This document shows, piece after piece, positions 22,533 through 34,138 of a DNA stretch of 64,000 bases. The position numbers and the translations under genes are program-made. Numbering within the stretch: the stretch's first letter is position 1; each line of letters begins with the position of its first letter. The notes under the pieces are model-generated. The model did no database searches. It worked only from the letters and a program-made list of their open reading frames with translations, and was not told the origin of the DNA. The stretch comes from Straminergon stramineum (Eukaryota; Streptophyta; Bryopsida; Hypnales; Calliergonaceae), in the NCBI GenBank assembly GCA_963920665.1, contig OY987273.1:15998501-16062500 (forward strand), read 5' to 3'.

Positions 22533-23970
22533 TGTCACTCCCCTATCTCCTTGGGGTGGCTGAAGTGTCTTAGTAAGCAAGGGGGACCTCAGGGGTGACT
22601 CCCAAGCCTTGCAATAGGCTAAGAAGCGAGAAATGAGAGACTCCTGAACAAACAGGGCACAATAGCGCCTTGGTTACGAAGGGCATTGTATCATATTATA
22701 CATGCTTGGAAAGCTCTTGAAAAGACGCTTCTAATCATCCAAAGAATGCGTGATTTGGACTAGTAGGCTAGAATTTATGGCCGTACAAAGTTAGGTGTAC
22801 CCCGGTGGCGCCAGGACACTTAAAGCCTAGGTGGGAGGGATTCTTAAGGAATCACTCAACAAAGCATGGCGTGTAGCATATCATTGAAAAGATACAAAGA
22901 CAAGGAACTTAGAATGCTAAGCATTACGAGGTTCTAAGACATGAGCCTAAAGTTATGGCCAAGAGAAGGGTAGTGGTGAAGGCATGACGCCACTCCCAAT
23001 GCATCCGAATCTTTGGAGGGCCATAACTTTAGGAGATCTTGTCCAAATGGGACAAGTGAGCAGTCCATCGACATCTACTTGCCGTGTAGATATCCTAAAT
23101 GGGCTTGCATGTGGGATTTGAAGCCCTGACGACAAAGTCACGCCGTTTGAAAGGTTGGGAGTCCAAACAAAGTGAGAACTTGGAACATCATATTCAATAA
23201 AATGGGAGATTGGCAACCTCTCAAAATAATATTACCCGTTTGTAGGTCCAAAAATTGAAGTAGAGTTGAATTTAATTTAAGTTGAAGGGAACTCAATTCT
23301 TTAGTTGCAAGCTGCAATTTCCATTAAAATGAGAGTTTAAGGTAGTTGGAGAGTCTCTTACAAATTATAGTTGACAATAATAGTTGTGATTTCCCATACA
23401 AATAAATATTGTGCTCCTTCCTGAATACCAAATCATGAGTTGAATGGTTGGTTGTAAGAGGCTATTTATCTCATTCAAGTGGTCTAAGTTTGATTTCCAT
23501 TGAATTCATATGAGTGGCTATGACACATATAGGACTTATAGACCAACCCCAATCCCTAAACTATGACAAGTGCTTAATGCATTGACAAAATAAAAAATGG
23601 ACTTATCAACTACCAATTTCTTAGAATTGCACTATATTTTCAAAAGAAAATTACAAAGTTTAAAAAAAAGAAAAACAACATCAACATAGATAAAAATCAA
23701 TGTATAATATAATAGTAGGTATACTAAATTGTATACATAAGTGCATTTCGTGAACATATGCTTTGTACAATGTCTAAAATAGTCCCTATACAAATCTATA
23801 AAATCCAATCAAAATACTCTAACCTATATTATCTACTCTATACCACCTAATATACAATTGTATAAAATTGTCTTTGGTTATGTAAAAGCAAACCCATGGA
23901 TGAGAACACCACATACAACCCTTCAAACATAATTTAAAACACTATGAAGTATCATCTTCTACCAACAAGA
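22533..23970. other. Non-coding stretch left of the inverted repeat
   Basis: Starts TGTCACTCCCCTATCTCCTTGGGG (a small CCCC/GGGG hairpin), which could be the edge of another element; no partner end was found. The remainder (23,230-23,970) is AT-rich and featureless to my eye. Confidence 0.3.
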
Positions 23971-25200
23971 GCATCCTCCCTTTCCAAAATCAAGCCTTGT
24001 ATAAGGGCTTTGAAATTTGGTACTTCCTCAATAAAGTGAGGAATTGTAAGCATTGAGTCTACATCCATGAAGGACTTCATGAGGGATGGGAGTGTCAAAA
24101 AGTTCTCTTTTTTCAACTACATACTCCACCTCCCAAACAAAGCGTTGATATCATCATGTGTGTGACCGACCAACCAACATAAAACTCATATAAACCTTGC
24201 CAAATATCTCCTTAGTAGCAAGAAGGGACAAGAACACAAACACAAATCTATTCTTGTTGTCCCCTATGGCATTGTCCATTTAAACATTCAAAACCAGAAT
24301 CAAAGGAGTTGCCGAAATTACAACTTTGAGTATTGGTTGAAGCAATGATTTCCAAATGTCCACACCTTACAATATTGCGCACAATAGAGGAGCAAAGCTT
24401 AATCCAACAAACAATTCCTAGGAGAAGTATGTTGTGGGTAGTTTGAGTTCCACAAGAACTTTGTTAATCCCATTGTATAGTTTGAGTCTTGAAGGAAGAT
24501 TTGAAGACCGTAATGTGCATAATGCATATCACCATGCTTGTGAGCAATCATACTCATCATTGAGACCGACAGCTTCACAAGCCCTTCAAGTTCCTTACTC
24601 TTGTAGGAGCACACAAGGGAAGCCTTTTTAGCATGATCTATTTTGTCAAGCATGATTGTTAAGCATTTGTGAGAGTACAAGATTGACCTATAGTGGTTTT
24701 CATAATATTGTTCTCTATGTGCTTGAGTTGCAGCCAAGTGTTTTTCTAAGAGATGGATCCATTTTTGTTGTAAGCCAACACTAGCAGTTCTTTGTAGAGT
24801 GTTCAATCTATCACATTTAGAGCAACGCACAAAATTATCCCAAACATCATGGTTGTACAAGCTTGTCCTATGGTAGTAGACTAACTTACTAGGCCAAGAT
24901 ATTAATGAATAAATTTGCTTTTGGGATTTGCCCATTTCAAAATGTGTCTTCAAAATGTGCATTGTCTACTACATGAGTGTCTTTGAGAAGACATTGGCAT
25001 TGAGGACAAGATTTGAACTCACATTGTGGCAAGTACCTTCTCCAACAAGTACCCCCTCATCATTGTAAAGAGTGGCGCACTTTGTAATCCAAAGATGATA
25101 CGGAAGCCCTTTCAATTGCCTTCTAGATGACCAACATTCATTCCCTCAAGAATTTGGAATTTGTCATCCCATGAATCCACAACGTTGACCAATATGGCAT
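23971..25200 (-). pseudogene. DUF7869-like transposase relic in the left arm (truncated)
   Basis: Mirror image of the right-arm relic. The clearest block is 24,962-24,399 (187 codons; MHILKTHFEMGKSQKQ..., ending SPRNCLLD). It is followed by DNAIGDNKNRFVF-type sequence at about 24,280-24,240 and HDDINALFGRWSM near 24,150-24,110. The gene is cut at 23,971, where the inverted repeat ends, and then runs into unrelated sequence with an early stop. The right-hand copy continues further and is probably the source. Confidence 0.6.
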
Positions 25201-25367
25201 TGGAGTCCACAATATTTAAAGAAAAAATATAAAGGGATTAGTTAGGAATTAAACAAAGAACAAGAGCAACATTGGGTATTAAAAACTAGACCACAACACT
25301 TCAAGTCAACTCCATCTAGAAACTAAATTCAACTCAAAAAATGTTTAGAATGAATTTGCCTTGCACC

Positions 25368-25756
25368 TATAGACAACAATTCAAATCGACAAGAGTTGAA
25401 TTGCACATAAGCCCCAAGGACTCTTCAAGATGTCACTTCAAGTTGGCAAGAGCTAAATTACACACGTAAGTCCCAAGGACTCTTCAAGAAGTCAATTCAA
25501 GTTGACAAGAGCTGAATTGCACGTAAGCCCCAAGGACTCTTCATGAAGTCACTTCAAGTCCGCAAGAGATGAATTGCTTACAAACTCTAAGGACTCTTCA
25601 AGAAGTCAATTCAGGTCGGCAAGAGTTGAATTGCATGTAAGCCCCAAGGACTCTTCATGAAGTCACTTTAGGTCTGCAAGAGATGAATTGCTTATAAACT
25701 CTAAGGACTCTTCAAGAAGTCAATTCAGGTCGGCACGAGCTGAATTGCATGCTACA
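25368..25756. repeat. 57-bp minisatellite with two-unit alternation (left arm)
   Basis: AAGGACTCTT anchors lie at 25,416, 25,475, 25,532, 25,589, 25,646 and 25,703: one step of 59, then four of 57. Units alternate between two variants (TAAGCCCCAAGGACTC with CATGAAGTCAC, and AAACTCTAAGGACTC with AAGAAGTCAAT), a 114-bp higher-order repeat. The mirror copy is at 32,084-32,472. Confidence 0.9.
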
Positions 25757-26067
25757 TGACAGATGCACGTGGCAATGGAAAGGAAGTAGAGGTTTTTCTA
25801 TTCAACTCGGATTGACCCAAATGGTCCCGGAGTTTACGGCGAAAAATACAAGAACCCTTTCATACACACAAGACATTCCAAAAATGAAGGAACTCAATGT
25901 CCTTGCAAATGCAAACTCTGTTAATATACTTGACAACACACAATAGCATAAAATGAAGAGCATATCTAAGAATTTTCAATGGCCTCAATGCTAATACGTA
26001 TTTCTTAATGGTATTTTCCTAGAATGAGTAGACTATGAACAATGGAACCCTAAATTAGAATCATAAA

Positions 26068-26256
26068 ATGTCCTTGTACTTCATATGGAGTATACAAAAT
26101 AGTACCCAAATCTGCAAGCAATGGCGTGCCTTTTGCAACAATGATGCACTCAAGGAACTCCACGCAGAATACAAAGAAATTGATGATGGAAAATGTGACA
26201 CAACTATGAAACAATTCGAAGCGCAAGCAGAGGTTCAGATAAAGTTTACAAAATGA
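26068..26256 (+). other. Possible exon in the left arm
   Basis: A 62-codon frame of coding-like, charged composition (ELHAEYKEIDDGKCD, MKQFEAQAEVQ). The mirror copy is at 31,584-31,772 (-). No homology recognised and no splice sites assigned. Confidence 0.2.
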
Positions 26257-26794
26257 AAAAAGAACCTCTTCAAAGGCATGTCCAGACTTGTCAAGGACTT
26301 CTTGGCGGGGGAAAAAAGGTGCCAAAGGAGATGAAGGAGTTTGAATTGCCAATTGTTGTCCATATAATTAGCATCCATTTGTGGAATTCTAAAATTTCTT
26401 TACAACTGTAGAGCTAGATAAAGAGCGGAATTTTGGCGGCACTAATGGATTCCCATGAAAACTTTGGAGTTGTCTTTCTTTGGAAGATTCTTCTTCCACT
26501 TGCTATCACATTACACACATAATTTTTGGAGAAAATAATTTACTATTTTTTGATATTTCAAGTCTTCAAGAATATAGGTAGAATGACATAGTCCTTTATT
26601 TCAACACTTTAAATAAAGTTGACCCTTGAAAAAAGCACAATTGATGAGTAGGTTTGGACAGGTGGGAGTTTTTTTCAAATTAAAAGACAAATTTCTAAAA
26701 TTTTATATTTTTGGCATGTACTAATGCATGTCTAAATTGTGACTTCCATTTTCCATTATTAGGAATATGGCTTGAAGGTTCGACGGTCAAGATT

Positions 26795-26852
26795 TTGGTG
26801 GTCTAGGGTTTAGGGTTTGGGATAAATGGTTTTTAGGGCTTAGGGTTTACAT
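26795..26852. repeat. Telomere-like TTTAGGG cluster (left arm)
   Basis: GGTTTAGGGTTTGGG, then TTTTAGGGCTTAGGGTTTAC, degenerate plant-type telomere units. Mirrored at 30,988-31,045. Confidence 0.7.
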
Positions 26853-27429
26853 TTCTATTCACAATTTTCTCTGGAAAAAAATTTAATGATGAAATTGTAC
26901 AATGATTTGGTTCTTGTTTAAGTACATTGCCAAAAATTTAGCACAATTAGCAATGGTGATTGCAAGTTTATTGCACTTAACCCCTAAATGAATAAAATTT
27001 CTAATTTTCAATAGGAAATGAGTAGAAACAAATCCCATGCACATGGAAGTAATATGCTAATTTGTTATATAACCAATGCTTACAATAGACTCGGAATATC
27101 ATATAGAAGAACAAATTGTTCGCGAATTTGAAGTGGTGGAAGGCAATGGTTACGAGTACTTGTAAGGTATTCAATGCATTTCTAGAAAGCACTCAATATA
27201 GGAGAAACAATCCAAAAAAAGAATTTAATGAGAACCTACTTGGATTCCCAAGGCATGATAGTGAGTGTAATGGTCTTGAAGTGGGACCAATTGTTAAACT
27301 TAAAATCAATGATGGCCTCTAAGTATCATGGTGCTATAATCCATGCATGGTAGCACACCTTAAATAGTTTGTCCTAATTACTACAAATGTCCCTATTTGT
27401 AAGGACATATTATTTGTATGTTATTGTAT

Positions 27430-27705
27430 AATAAAAAAGGATCCCACAAGTTGTAAATATTATAAATAATAGAAATTCATGGAAACATTACAATGCTCCT
27501 TTTTTTATATTTACAACATGATTAATTAATTAAATGAACAAGTTGTTATACTTTTAAAATTCCAATTTATAGAAGGTGTAGAATTCTTAGCAAAATGTAT
27601 GAAACAAAATGACTCCAAATCCAAGTTGTAAATAATTAAAATATAAAGGATTCCTAGAAGCATTGGAGTTGTGCAATTCTTTATATGAATTACATTATGA
27701 GTGAA
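27430..27705 (-). repeat. ~178-bp satellite units, inverted orientation
   Basis: Two units reading in reverse (CAAGTTGTAAAT anchors near 27,447 and 27,622, about 175 bp apart). Their complement aligns closely with 27,795-28,090; for example GAATTCTTAGCAAAATG at 27,581 mirrors CATTTTGCTAAGAATTC ending at 27,901. Together they form a second, imperfect palindrome centred near 27,741. Confidence 0.7.
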
Positions 27706-27794
27706 AAATGAAATTACATATTGGAAATTGGATTGTTGAAACTAAAACAAAAAAATGGTTGATTTCATTTTTTAATGAGTGACGTTCTAAATTA

Positions 27795-28480
27795 CAAAAA
27801 GAAAATAACATGACTTCAATGTTTCTATGAATCCTTTAGAATTTAATTATTTACAACTTGGATTTTGAATCATTTTTTTTCATACATTTTGCTAAGAATT
27901 CAACATCTTATATATTTTTGGGATATTTCAAGTACAATAAATTATTCATTTAATTTTTTTAATCATGTTGTAAATATTAAAAAAGAAAGGAACAATGGAA
28001 TATTTCCATGACTTTCTATTATTTAAAATATTTACAACTTTTGGGGATCATTTTTATCATATGCTTATATACAAATTATATGTCTTTCATGAGTTGGATT
28101 CTTGAAATTACAACAAATTGGTCAATCTCATTTTTTACTTACAACATAATTTATTAAATGAATAGCACAACTCCAATGCTTCCATAAATTCTTAATATTT
28201 TAAATATTTACAACTTCTTGGGGTTATTTTGTTTCATACATTTTGCTATAAATTCTAGGTCTTTTATATGTTGGATTTTAAAACTACAACAAATAGTTCA
28301 TTTCATTTGTTACTAATACTATAAATTGTTAAAAAAATTGCACAAGTTCGACTTTTTTATGAAATAATTCTAAATATTCTTAATTTTTACAAATTGTTGG
28401 GTCATTTTTCTTCATAGATTTTGCAATTTTTTCGTGATCTTTTATAAAATAGATTTTTTAAACAACAACAAATAGGTTGA
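27795..28480 (+). repeat. ~178-bp satellite units, direct orientation (about four)
   Basis: TTTACAACTT-type anchors at about 27,850, 28,030, 28,207 and 28,385, steps of 180, 177 and 178 bp. Units share CATACATTTTGCTAAGAATT and ACAACAAATAGTTCATTTC. Identity falls in the last unit. A further inverted unit lies around 29,585-29,760. Confidence 0.75.
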
Positions 28481-30869
28481 CCCAAATATAACCCCTAAGG
28501 GTTTTTGACTATGTTTTCACCTAACATACTCCAAAACTACCACTTCTAGAACAAGAACCAAATTTTCAAAAAACTCACATTTTTGGACACTTATAACCAT
28601 TGGATCTCAGAATATGCTAGTTTTAGAAGATTTGGAAAAAATTTCAGAAATTTCCTCTATATAGATTGCAAGATATTAATGCGTGAATTGACAAAAATCA
28701 TTTTTTGGACCTTGAGAAAAACTAGGCAGCTACATTTCACAAGGTCACATTTGTATGAAAAAATGTCCAAAATGGTGGTGCTTCTTTGGATTCATTCTTC
28801 AAGACAAGTTGGTTACATGCTTGAAATTTTCAAATAATTTGGAATTGTACGACATATAGGAAAAAATTAGTAAGCAAAAAGTAGTAGAGAATGATTCAAA
28901 ATACAAAATTTTTAAGAATTTAATTATGGAATTGAAAATTTCCAATCCCAATAGTGGTAACATTTTAATAAACAATCTATATCCTAGTATTTTATTTTTT
29001 TCCAAGAATATTGAAAATTGAGTTAAATCAAGGACTTCAAAGTTTATTTTAGAGTAGAGAATCCATAATTGCCTACAAACTAAAACTCTTCATAACTTTC
29101 ATCTTACAAATCAAAATGGAATAAGTCAAATCTTTCCACATATATAAATCTAGAAAAACAATTTCAAACTTTTGTTTCTTAAGGAGGTGATTTTTTAAGA
29201 ATTCTCTTTAGTTGCCTAGGTTGCTCGCCAAACTATGAAAATCATATACCATGCAATTACTTTTTAACCATGCAGTCAAAATTATGAAAATTGTTGGGCC
29301 TTAAACCTATTCCTTAGGTACATGTTGTGCAAAAATTTCAAAGAAAAAGAAACAAAAATTTCATTTGTAGTGAGCTACCTAAAATCACTATGTTGCCAAA
29401 AAAATGCCATTTGGTCCTTTAGGGGTTAAAATACTTACAACTTCTTCATTAGTTGTTTTTATGTGCTTCAAGATAAATTGTATGGCTATTAAAAATTGAG
29501 TGCTTCAAAGTACACCAATGGCTTAATATTATCAATTATTTATAATGTAAATTGTGAAAGTATAGTACAAGTTTAGTTTTGTATAAATTTGTTTTCATAC
29601 ATTTAAAATCCAATATATAGAAGTCATAGAACTGGAATCAAAATGTATTAAAAAAATACACCAAATTTTTAAATTTTTTGAAAATATTAAGGATTTATAG
29701 AAATATTAAACTTGCTCTATTTTTTTTCTAATTTTCAATGTCACTAACAAATTAAATGAAACATTTGTTGTGGTAATAATATTTTCATTAAAACAAGATA
29801 ATGAGAACCTCTATAAATAGTATGAAGCATTTACAAGTATAAGAAGAACTAGTACCTTTTCTCAATACTAGCAAGTAATACTAATACAAGGAGAAATTGC
29901 AATGAACTATCGAATAACATGGCATAAGCTTGATTCATATGATCATTAGATGGAAAATGAGGCTACAATAAACCCAATACTTTAAATCACACCATCTCAT
30001 AATTGTCATTTGGAAGAGGCATTCATAGTGATTAGAACAAAGTATTAAAAGTGTCCCCATTATGCATTGATTATGGCGCCATGATCCCTAGAGTCCATAA
30101 TTGAATTTTAGTTTAACCCCTGAAGTCCCATTGTTCCCTTAGGGGACAAAATGGATTTTGGCCAAATTCCTACGATATCAATATTCATCATGATTTTTTC
30201 AAACCTTTTGTAAAGATAGAAAAACAAACTAGCTTTTTAGGAATATAACTTTAGTTTTCATCAATTTCTAGAAGCAAAATTTATGGCACAAAAAATCCTA
30301 CTATTAGGTGCGGTAGGCAAAAATCCCCTCACATAAGAAACTTTTTAACCCATAGATTGTAATTTTCTCTTCAAAGCAAGCTTTGAATCATTCCACTTGG
30401 ATTTGTAGTATGAAAGTTATGGATAATCTTTTTCTTTTTGCAATTGAAGCATCTTCTTGAAAAAATAACTTTTAGGGAATCATTTCAAAGCAATTCTTAC
30501 AATTCTATAAAAAAGAATTGTTGGAAAAGGTTAAGGTTTCTTGCTAAAACAATCTCATCCTAGAGATATAAACAATTTAATTTTTCTTTTAATCTTCGAC
30601 CTACTTTTAGTTAACAATTTTTTAAAGAAGGAAAATCAGGTGCATATTATTCGAAAAAATTTCATAGATTTTCAACACAACTCTTGAACACCAAAAAATT
30701 CAAAGTGTATTTGGTGCATTTTAAAAAAAATTGCCATCTAAGTCATTTGCAATTGAAGGCCACAATTCAAAAAAAAATTAAGGTATACAAAATAAATGAA
30801 TTGCCCTTCTATTAATGAGGGCCTCTTCTCCCCTCAAAGAACTTTTGTTCATTTAGGAGATAAGTACAT

Positions 30870-33869
30870 TAAACTTGCAATCACCATTGCTAATTGTGCT
30901 AAATTTTTGGCAATGTACTTAAACAAGAACCAAATCATTGTACAATTTCATCATTAAATTTTTTTCCAGAGAAAATTGTGAATAGAAATGTAAACCCTAA
31001 GCCCTAAAAACCATTTATCCCAAACCCTAAACCCTAGACCACCAAAATCTTGACCGTCGAACCTTCAAGCCATATTCCTAATAATGGAAAATGGAAGTCA
31101 CAATTTAGACATGCATTAGTACATGCCAAAAATATAAAATTTTAGAAATTTGTCTTTTAATTTGAAAAAAACTCCCACCTGTCCAAACCTACTCATCAAT
31201 TGTGCTTTTTTCAAGGGTCAACTTTATTTAAAGTGTTGAAATAAAGGACTATGTCATTCTACCTATATTCTTGAAGACTTGAAATATCAAAAAATAGTAA
31301 ATTATTTTCTCCAAAAATTATGTGTGTAATGTGATAGCAAGTGGAAGAAGAATCTTCCAAAGAAAGACAACTCCAAAGTTTTCATGGGAATCCATTAGTG
31401 CCGCCAAAATTCCGCTCTTTATCTAGCTCTACAGTTGTAAAGAAATTTTAGAATTCCACAAATGGATGCTAATTATATGGACAACAATTGGCAATTCAAA
31501 CTCCTTCATCTCCTTTGGCACCTTTTTTCCCCCGCCAAGAAGTCCTTGACAAGTCTGGACATGCCTTTGAAGAGGTTCTTTTTTCATTTTGTAAACTTTA
31601 TCTGAACCTCTGCTTGCGCTTCGAATTGTTTCATAGTTGTGTCACATTTTCCATCATCAATTTCTTTGTATTCTGCGTGGAGTTCCTTGAGTGCATCATT
31701 GTTGCAAAAGGCACGCCATTGCTTGCAGATTTGGGTACTATTTTGTATACTCCATATGAAGTACAAGGACATTTTATGATTCTAATTTAGGGTTCCATTG
31801 TTCATAGTCTACTCATTCTAGGAAAATACCATTAAGAAATACGTATTAGCATTGAGGCCATTGAAAATTCTTAGATATGCTCTTCATTTTATGCTATTGT
31901 GTGTTGTCAAGTATATTAACAGAGTTTGCATTTGCAAGGACATTGAGTTCCTTCATTTTTGGAATGTCTTGTGTGTATGAAAGGGTTCTTGTATTTTTCG
32001 CCGTAAACTCCGGGACCATTTGGGTCAATCCGAGTTGAATAGAAAAACCTCTACTTCCTTTCCATTGCCACGTGCATCTGTCATGTAGCATGCAATTCAG
32101 CTCGTGCCGACCTGAATTGACTTCTTGAAGAGTCCTTAGAGTTTATAAGCAATTCATCTCTTGCAGACCTAAAGTGACTTCATGAAGAGTCCTTGGGGCT
32201 TACATGCAATTCAACTCTTGCCGACCTGAATTGACTTCTTGAAGAGTCCTTAGAGTTTGTAAGCAATTCATCTCTTGCGGACTTGAAGTGACTTCATGAA
32301 GAGTCCTTGGGGCTTACGTGCAATTCAGCTCTTGTCAACTTGAATTGACTTCTTGAAGAGTCCTTGGGACTTACGTGTGTAATTTAGCTCTTGCCAACTT
32401 GAAGTGACATCTTGAAGAGTCCTTGGGGCTTATGTGCAATTCAACTCTTGTCGATTTGAATTGTTGTCTATAGGTGCAAGGCAAATTCATTCTAAACATT
32501 TTTTGAGTTGAATTTAGTTTCTAGATGGAGTTGACTTGAAGTGTTGTGGTCTAGTTTTTAATACCCAATGTTGCTCTTGTTCTTTGTTTAATTCCTAACT
32601 AATCCCTTTATATTTTTTCTTTAAATATTGTGGACTCCAATGCCATATTGGTCAACGTTGTGGATTCATGGGATGACAAATTCCAAATTCTTGAGGGAAT
32701 GAATGTTGGTCATCTAGAAGGCAATTGAAAGGGCTTCCGTATCATCTTTGGATTACAAAGTGCGCCACTCTTTACAATGATGAGGGGGTACTTGTTGGAG
32801 AAGGTACTTGCCACAATGTGAGTTCAAATCTTGTCCTCAATGCCAATGTCTTCTCAAAGACACTCATGTAGTAGACAATGCACATTTTGAAGACACATTT
32901 TGAAATGGGCAAATCCCAAAAGCAAATTTATTCATTAATATCTTGGCCTAGTAAGTTAGTCTACTACCATAGGACAAGCTTGTACAACCATGATGTTTGG
33001 GATAATTTTGTGCGTTGCTCTAAATGTGATAGATTGAACACTCTACAAAGAACTGCTAGTGTTGGCTTACAACAAAAATGGATCCATCTCTTAGAAAAAC
33101 ACTTGGCTGCAACTCAAGCACATAGAGAACAATATTATGAAAACCACTATAGGTCAATCTTGTACTCTCACAAATGCTTAACAATCATGCTTGACAAAAT
33201 AGATCATGCTAAAAAGGCTTCCCTTGTGTGCTCCTACAAGAGTAAGGAACTTGAAGGGCTTGTGAAGCTGTCGGTCTCAATGATGAGTATGATTGCTCAC
33301 AAGCATGGTGATATGCATTATGCACATTACGGTCTTCAAATCTTCCTTCAAGACTCAAACTATACAATGGGATTAACAAAGTTCTTGTGGAACTCAAACT
33401 ACCCACAACATACTTCTCCTAGGAATTGTTTGTTGGATTAAGCTTTGCTCCTCTATTGTGCGCAATATTGTAAGGTGTGGACATTTGGAAATCATTGCTT
33501 CAACCAATACTCAAAGTTGTAATTTCGGCAACTCCTTTGATTCTGGTTTTGAATGTTTAAATGGACAATGCCATAGGGGACAACAAGAATAGATTTGTGT
33601 TTGTGTTCTTGTCCCTTCTTGCTACTAAGGAGATATTTGGCAAGGTTTATATGAGTTTTATGTTGGTTGGTCGGTCACACACATGATGATATCAACGCTT
33701 TGTTTGGGAGGTGGAGTATGTAGTTGAAAAAAGAGAACTTTTTGACACTCCCATCCCTCATGAAGTCCTTCATGGATGTAGACTCAATGCTTACAATTCC
33801 TCACTTTATTGAGGAAGTACCAAATTTCAAAGCCCTTATACAAGGCTTGATTTTGGAAAGGGAGGATGC
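30870..33869 (+). repeat. Right arm of the perfect 3,000-bp inverted repeat
   Basis: Reverse complement of 23,971-26,970 with no difference seen. The relic gene in this arm continues past 33,869 into a plausible exon, intron and exon (to 34,138), so this side looks like the original context and the left arm like the copy. Confidence 0.95.
32084..32472. repeat. 57-bp minisatellite (right arm)
   Basis: Exact mirror of 25,368-25,756, with the same 59/57-bp spacing and alternating units. Confidence 0.9.
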
Positions 33870-34138
33870 ACTTATTGTCCATACACATAATGAACAACCC
33901 ATATAATTTTATACTACCAAAATCTTGAAGGTATGGGAAAAATGGTTTCAAGCCAATTTTTCTTGACGTATTGCTTTCTTTATTTCATTATCTATAGGTT
34001 GCTTGGGACCAAGGGTTGAAGTCTTTAAGGGGAAATGGACTATCAAGAATTGAGTTGCATATTAGCCATGATGAAAGGAATCGACAAGAATATGACAAGT
34101 TGATGGATGTTATTCATGTATTATCTAGTGTCAATTAA
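32640..34138 (+). pseudogene. DUF7869-like transposase relic, right arm and beyond
   Basis: Homologous to the fuller gene at 62,180-64,000. Order: a degenerate lead-in 32,640-32,877 (GVLVGEGTCH equivalent), 32,878-33,441 (LEKHLAATQAHREQYYENHY, LDKIDHAKKASLVCSYKSKE, AHKHGDMHYAHYGLQIF), DNAIGDNKNRFVFVF near 33,570, a frameshift at VGR/SHT, then HDDINALFGRWSM near 33,690 and 33,724-33,906. A likely 67-bp intron lies at 33,931-33,997 (GTATGG...TATAG), followed by exon VAWDQGLKSLRGNG... to TAA 34,138. Compared with 62 kb, about 720 bp between YNHD and NFxRC is missing, so it is a deletion derivative. DUF7869 membership rests on remembered DN-x-NKNR and GHTH-D-D-x-D motifs. Confidence 0.6.

Larger units (their letters stand above)
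23971..26970 (-). repeat. Left arm of a perfect 3,000-bp inverted repeat
   Basis: Base x here pairs with base 57,840 minus x. I followed identity by eye at many places, and all reading frames mirror exactly with no indel. First mismatches are at 23,970 (outer) and 26,971 (inner), giving exactly 3,000 bp. It contains a DUF7869-like relic (-), a 57-bp minisatellite and a telomere-like motif. Just inside the inner border some similarity persists (23 of about 29 positions with 30,841-30,869). The outer end falls in the middle of the relic gene. Confidence 0.95.
26971..30869. other. AT-rich spacer of the inverted repeat (3,899 bp)
   Basis: Unique sequence between the two perfect arms. It has no sustained coding frame. 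It holds a diverged ~178-bp satellite in both orientations (27,430-28,480 and about 29,585-29,760). The segment 28,491-29,432 is bounded by short inverted AACCCCTAAGG / CCTTTAGGGGTT motifs, which might be a small insertion in the satellite. The part 29,770-30,870 shows nothing I can name. Confidence 0.6.

Noticed and set aside
22533..23230. Second solo LTR starting TGTCACTCCCC.
   Set aside because: A TG start and a hairpin are visible, but I found no CA end with a matching 5-bp duplication.
23971..33869. Interpretation as a transposon with 3-kb terminal inverted repeats.
   Set aside because: The outer ends cut a gene in mid-frame, no target duplication is present, and there are no typical terminal bases.
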